The translations under genes were made by a program, and so were the position numbers. From Acidobacteriaceae bacterium (lineage in GTDB: Bacteria; Acidobacteriota; Terriglobia; Terriglobales; SbA1), in the NCBI GenBank assembly GCA_003156615.1, contig PMHI01000396.1:5425-13940 (forward strand): DNA of 8,516 nucleotides, given 5' to 3'. Of the stretch, positions 5,277 to 8,516 are shown in pieces. How positions within the stretch are numbered: the stretch's first letter is position 1; the number at the start of each line of letters is the position of its first letter. The notes below the pieces were generated by a model, which did not search any database, was not told where the DNA came from, and worked only from the letters and a program-made list of their open reading frames with translations.

Positions 5277-7577
5277 ATGTGGACAAAGATGAATGGCCCA
5301 TCACTGCCGAAGATAGAACCCACCCAGACCTTGTTCGAAAATCTCTTTGAATTTTCGCCTGACGCGATCGTCGTAACTGATGGAAACGGACGAATCACGA
5401 CAGTGAATGCGCAAGTTGAAAGAGTTTTTGGATACGCGCGGGCCGAATTGCTGGGACTTCCGGTGGAGACCCTCATGCCAGAGCGATTCCGAGCCGCACA
5501 TCCCAACCACCGAGGAAGCTATAGAGCCCACCCAAGCGTCCGCCCGATGGGCACAGGGTTAGAGCTTTGCGGTAGACGCAAAGATGGCGCCGAGTTTCCA
5601 GTTGACATCATGCTCAGCCCAGTGGAAACGGCCAGTGGCCCGATTTTCTTGAGCGTTATTCGGGATGTTTCCGAAAAGAAGCGCGCCGAGAGTGCTCTCT
5701 GGCAGAGCGAGCAACAGTTGCGATCGATTGCGGATAGTGTTAAGGATTACGCGGTTTTCCTGCTGGACCCACAAGGTCGCGTTCTCACCTGGAGCCCGGG
5801 TGCGGAGCGGATGAAGGGGTACGCCCCCGAAGAAATTATCGGACGCGACTTTTCCTGCCTCTTTACACCCGAAGACAATGAACGAGGCAAACCACAAGAG
5901 GAACTGCGGGTGGCCGCCGCCGAAGACCGTTTCGAGGACGAAGGCTGGCGTGTGCGCAAGGACGGATCGCGCTTCTGGGCCCAGGCCATCATCACAGCTA
6001 TTCGAGATGCAAGCGGGCAAGTCACGAGCTTCTTGAAAGTGACATGCGATCTCACCCATCGCAAGGAAGCGGAAGATGCTATGTTCCTGGGGCTTAGCAA
6101 CGCCCTCCTTTCGAATCTCGACATCGGCAAGCTGTTCTCCGCAATTTCGGAGGGCATACGGTACGTGGTGGCGTGCGATCTAGCAACACTTGGTCTCTAC
6201 GATCTCGAAAAGAATCAGATTCGAGTTCAACAGCTTGACGCTTCCGACGGAAGTGACTTCGTCACCGGCGAATTGCTGGTTCCGTTAGAGGGCTCAGTCG
6301 CGGGACACGTATTTACATCCCGCGAGCCATTAGTAGTGAGTTCTCTCGACACGGAACACTTTTCCTCCGAAGCTACGGCCCACTTTGTCCGGGCCGGCAT
6401 CAAGTCCGTGTGCTGTGTCCCCGTCGCTGGCCGTGACCGCATACTCGGGACCCTGGCAGTGGCGAGCAAGCGCGATGCCGCGTTCAATCAAAAAGATCTG
6501 CGCATGCTGACCCAGTTTGGGAATCACGTAGGAGTCGCTCTGGACAATGCCCTTGCGGTTCGCCAGATCACCGAACGGCGCGACAGACTGGTCCAGGAGA
6601 AACGCTATCTCGAAGAGGAACTCAACACAGAACATACGTTTGAGGACATCATCGGCGAGACCACGGAACTGAAAAGAGTTTTGAAGCAGGTCGAAACGGT
6701 GGCCGCAACAGACGTAACCGTTCTGATTCTTGGAGAGACCGGCACTGGAAAAGACCTAATTGCCCGAGCGATTCATCAACTCAGTTCCCGGCGCGAACGA
6801 ACCCTCATCAAACTGAATTGTGCTGCCATCCCGACCGGGCTGCTCGAGAGCGAGTTGTTCGGACATGAGAGGGGCGCCTTTACGGGTGCCATCTCTCGGA
6901 AAATTGGTCGGTTGGAGCTCGCCCATCAGGGCACGTTGTTCCTCGATGAGGTCGGCGACCTTCCGCTGGAACTTCAGCCTAAACTCTTGCGAGCCCTGCA
7001 GGATAAAGAGTTCGAGAGGCTCGGCGGCACGCGCACCATCATGGCCGATTTCCGTCTCGTGGCGGCGACAAACCGCGACTTGGAACGTATGGTTGCGGAC
7101 CGGGAGTTTCGAAGTGACCTTTACTATCGTTTGAAGGTATTTCCGATTACAATTCCCGCATTGCGCGAGCGCCGCGACGACATACCTCTTCTGGTTCGCT
7201 ATTTTGTCACGAAGCACGCCCGCCGGAGGAACAAGCGAATCGACACCGTTCCTCCCGATGTGATGAAGGCACTCGTGAAGTGGCCCTGGCCCGGCAACAT
7301 TCGTGAACTCGAGAATTTCGTTGAGCGGGCAGTCATCCTTTCGAAAGATCCAGCACTTCGAGTTCCCCTCGTTGAACTCGAGGTCTCCGTAGAAACACCG
7401 CCTAAGGAAGATGCAACACTGGTAACGACGGAACGGCAACATATCCTGCGTGTCCTCCGCGAAAGCAAAGGCCACATCGGAGGCCCAAAAGGGGCCGCAG
7501 TTCGCCTCGGTCTAAAAAGAACGACGTTGAATTCCAAATTGAAGAAGCTGCAGATCAAGCGGGAAGACTACATATAG
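5277..7577 (+). CDS. Sigma-54-dependent activator: PAS-PAS-GAF-AAA+-Fis HTH
   Basis: A one-component bacterial enhancer-binding protein that remodels sigma-54 RNA polymerase by ATP hydrolysis. Order: PAS1 (~17-135, ending in RDVSEKKRAE), PAS2 (~145-262), GAF (~275-425), a helical linker, AAA+ (455-~690) and a C-terminal Fis-type helix-turn-helix (~730-760). The AAA+ core is complete: Walker A GETGTGKD (486-493), sigma-54 contact loop GAFTGA (533-538), Walker B LFLDE (554-558), LVAATNRDL and a WPWPGNIRELENFVERA block. There is no receiver domain, so signals must enter through PAS/GAF; the layout resembles FhlA with added PAS domains. PAS1 carries His75/His78 in RAAHPNHR, near the haem-ligand region of FixL. 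The start is ATG 5277, just after an in-frame TGA; its ribosome site is poor, and ATG 5289 is an alternative. The candidate target promoter lies just downstream. The signal is unknown. Confidence 0.95.
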   Translation: MWTKMNGPSLPKIEPTQTLFENLFEFSPDAIVVTDGNGRITTVNAQVERVFGYARAELLGLPVETLMPERFRAAHPNHRGSYRAHPSVRPMGTGLELCGRRKDGAEFPVDIMLSPVETASGPIFLSVIRDVSEKKRAESALWQSEQQLRSIADSVKDYAVFLLDPQGRVLTWSPGAERMKGYAPEEIIGRDFSCLFTPEDNERGKPQEELRVAAAEDRFEDEGWRVRKDGSRFWAQAIITAIRDASGQVTSFLKVTCDLTHRKEAEDAMFLGLSNALLSNLDIGKLFSAISEGIRYVVACDLATLGLYDLEKNQIRVQQLDASDGSDFVTGELLVPLEGSVAGHVFTSREPLVVSSLDTEHFSSEATAHFVRAGIKSVCCVPVAGRDRILGTLAVASKRDAAFNQKDLRMLTQFGNHVGVALDNALAVRQITERRDRLVQEKRYLEEELNTEHTFEDIIGETTELKRVLKQVETVAATDVTVLILGETGTGKDLIARAIHQLSSRRERTLIKLNCAAIPTGLLESELFGHERGAFTGAISRKIGRLELAHQGTLFLDEVGDLPLELQPKLLRALQDKEFERLGGTRTIMADFRLVAATNRDLERMVADREFRSDLYYRLKVFPITIPALRERRDDIPLLVRYFVTKHARRRNKRIDTVPPDVMKALVKWPWPGNIRELENFVERAVILSKDPALRVPLVELEVSVETPPKEDATLVTTERQHILRVLRESKGHIGGPKGAAVRLGLKRTTLNSKLKKLQIKREDYI

Positions 7578-7585
7578 TCTCCCCG

Positions 7586-7616
7586 GACGATATTTCGTCA
7601 GTGATTTCGTCACTGG
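7586..7616. repeat. Direct repeat with overlapping palindromes; candidate activator binding site
   Basis: ATTTCGTCA occurs twice (7592-7600 and 7604-7612), 12 bases apart. Overlapping these are two palindromes: GACGA-TATT-TCGTC (7586-7599) and CAGTGA-TTTCG-TCACTG (7599-7615). The cluster starts nine bases after the activator's stop codon and lies about 105 bases upstream of the -24/-12-like site at 7706. That spacing is normal for upstream activating sequences of sigma-54 activators. It could equally be a hairpin at the end of the activator mRNA, though no T-run follows. Confidence 0.45.
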
Positions 7617-7705
7617 CGCTCATGGCCGTAGATCACAATCGTCTTGACTTCCTCCTAAGTCTTTCCTTTTCAGTGAAACTGGGCTTCTGATCGAAGTGCT
7701 GAGTA

Positions 7706-7721
7706 TTGGCTTCCCACGTGC
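7706..7721 (+). promoter_or_regulatory. -24/-12 sigma-54 promoter candidate
   Basis: TTGGCTTCCCACGTGC has TTGGC as the -24 box and TGC as the -12 box, with GG and GC exactly ten bases apart. The CACG half of the -24 consensus is missing. Transcription would start near 7733, just before AGGAGG (7742-7747). It would read the STAS-like remnant and then the cytochrome gene. The preceding sigma-54 activator makes this site more credible than the motif alone. Confidence 0.4.
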
Positions 7722-7754
7722 CCTATGAAGCGCTGCAGTTCAGGAGGAGTTCAA

Positions 7755-7977
7755 ATTACGTTAAGGATCACAACACTCGAGGAACAGGAAGGCACCACGC
7801 CAAGGCTTGAAGGAAAAGCTGTGGGGCCCCCTGGGTCGACGTATTCGACCGGGCCTGGCGATCTCTGGCTGCCTCCCTTGGGTCGAAGATGAGCGACTTC
7901 GAATCTGCGAGGCACAAAACGTCTGTGCCACACCTTCCCAGCAAGTCGCGAATTTCGAAGAGAGCGTGGTAAGACTA
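7755..7977 (+). pseudogene. Decayed STAS-like (anti-sigma-antagonist-type) small gene
   Basis: A strong Shine-Dalgarno, AGGAGG (7742-7747), is followed seven bases later by ATT rather than ATG. Reading on gives ITLRITTLEEQEGTT...RLEGKAVGP (7755-7829), like the first strands of a small STAS-type protein. The frame then shifts by two bases within a C-run, and WVDVFDRAWRSLAASLGSK follows in frame 2 (7832-7888). The expected next strand appears in frame 1 as RLRI (from 7894). Short in-frame patches (LRG; QQV..FEES; RLM) continue to about 7977. Such proteins are about 95 residues and act as switches or scaffolds in partner-switching. With no ATG and at least two frameshifts, this copy should be dead, unless ATT initiates and the frames are misread. 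The STAS label rests on remembered family patterns, so it is moderate only. Positions 7617-7705 show nothing further. Confidence 0.55.
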
Positions 7978-8516
7978 ATGCCAGCGAATTCCAGAGCCGC
8001 TCGAGTTCTTCTGTTCTCAGTCTTATCCGTTTCCGTCGTCGCGTCGGCTCCGGGCCAGGCTGGGCAGCAAGTTGCCGGCAAGAGCCCACAATCCGCCAAC
8101 ACATCGGCGGCTAGCGTGCATGGCACCGAGGTCGAAAAGTACGTGGGCGCGGAGACCTGCAAGTCCTGTCACGCTGAGATTTACAGTGGCTGGGAGAAAA
8201 CGCCGCACTGGAAGACCACATTGAACACAAAAGGTGGTCCGTCAAAGCAAGGTTGCGAGGGCTGCCACGGTCCAGGAGCCGACCACGTGGCAGGCGGCGG
8301 CGACACGAGCAAGATATTCAATCCCGCGAAGCACTCGGCCAAAGAGGTTGACGCCATGTGCCTGACCTGTCACGCGGGAGCGCACCCGAACTTTGACCGC
8401 TCGCCCCACGCCAGGGCGAACGTCAGCTGTATCAGCTGCCACAGCGTTCATCAGAGCAAAGAAGAAGAAACGCTGCTGAAGGCTCCGCAGCCTGCGCTCT
8501 GCTTCCAGTGCCACTC
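7978..8516 (+). CDS. Secreted multihaem c-type cytochrome (DmsE/decahaem-like), 3'-partial
   Basis: Frame 1 is open from the ATG at 7978 to the window end (179 codons visible). Residues 1-29 form a signal peptide: Arg-containing start, hydrophobic VLLFSVLSVSVVA, and a likely cleavage after ASA or GQA. Mature sequence follows with five haem motifs: CKSCH (Cys61), CEGCH (Cys93), CLTCH (Cys128), CISCH (Cys151) and CFQCH (Cys175). The blocks YVGAETCKSCH, GWEKTPHWKTTL and GCEGCHGPGADHV are typical of DmsE-like decahaem cytochromes, so about five more haems are expected outside the window. The protein should carry electrons in the periplasm or at the outer membrane. GTG 7966, in frame and closer to GAAGAG, is an alternative start. 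The gene lies behind the STAS-like remnant and the candidate sigma-54 promoter. The haem count and terminal acceptor cannot be seen. Confidence 0.9.
   Translation, partial: MPANSRAARVLLFSVLSVSVVASAPGQAGQQVAGKSPQSANTSAASVHGTEVEKYVGAETCKSCHAEIYSGWEKTPHWKTTLNTKGGPSKQGCEGCHGPGADHVAGGGDTSKIFNPAKHSAKEVDAMCLTCHAGAHPNFDRSPHARANVSCISCHSVHQSKEEETLLKAPQPALCFQCH

Noticed and set aside
6756..7475. 239-residue open frame on the - strand
   Set aside because: Antisense to the AAA+ domain of the sigma-54 activator; no domain or ribosome site seen.
7751..8162. Overlapping - strand ORFs (117 and 133 residues)
   Set aside because: Antisense to the STAS-like remnant and the cytochrome signal region; the + strand has haem motifs and a signal peptide.
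1..8516. CRISPR array, tRNA, rRNA, transposase or attachment site
   Set aside because: No regularly spaced direct repeats, cloverleaf, rRNA-like sequence, transposase motifs or terminal inverted repeats were seen.

Overview
The window looks like chromosomal DNA of an Acidobacteriota-type soil bacterium. This is inferred from gene content and style: moderately GC-rich genes, a FhlA-like sigma-54 activator, a DmsE-like multihaem cytochrome, a two-domain universal stress protein next to a zinc alcohol dehydrogenase, and good Shine-Dalgarno sites. No rRNA or marker gene is present, so the taxon is only a suggestion.

Layout, left to right. (1) Positions 1-1446 hold the C-terminal two thirds of a prolyl oligopeptidase with an intact Ser-Asp-His triad; its start lies outside the window. 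(2) Positions ~1477-2850 are a gene graveyard. On the + strand is a decayed piece of a cysteine-rich protein built from exact 15-residue repeats. It meets, tail to tail, a truncated and frameshifted CopB-type copper/heavy-metal P-type ATPase on the - strand. Both lose their homology at the same point (~1945-1948), so this is a recombination scar. (3) Positions 2851-2988 are a divergent control region with palindromes, followed by an intact NAD-type zinc alcohol dehydrogenase (2989-4095). (4) A tandem-domain universal stress protein (4274-5128) follows. (5) A 766-residue PAS-PAS-GAF-AAA+-Fis sigma-54 activator occupies 5277-7577. (6) Positions 7578-7977 hold a direct-repeat/palindrome cluster, a -24/-12-like promoter about 100 bp downstream of it, and a ruined STAS-domain-like gene with a good ribosome site but no ATG. 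(7) From 7978 to the end runs a secreted multihaem c-type cytochrome, cut by the window edge after five haem motifs.

Working hypothesis: 2989-8516 is a stress or low-oxygen respiration module. The sigma-54 activator would sense a signal through PAS/GAF domains, bind the repeats just beyond its own gene and fire the -24/-12 promoter upstream of the cytochrome. A second, weaker -24/-12-like site lies before the universal stress gene. The alcohol dehydrogenase would handle fermentative redox balance. The module is inference from neighbourhood; the domain assignments are read directly from the sequence.

The most interesting material is what ordinary ORF calling misses: the 15-residue repeat remnant at 1477-1944, the STAS-like remnant at 7755-7977, and the candidate sigma-54 circuit between 7586 and 7721.
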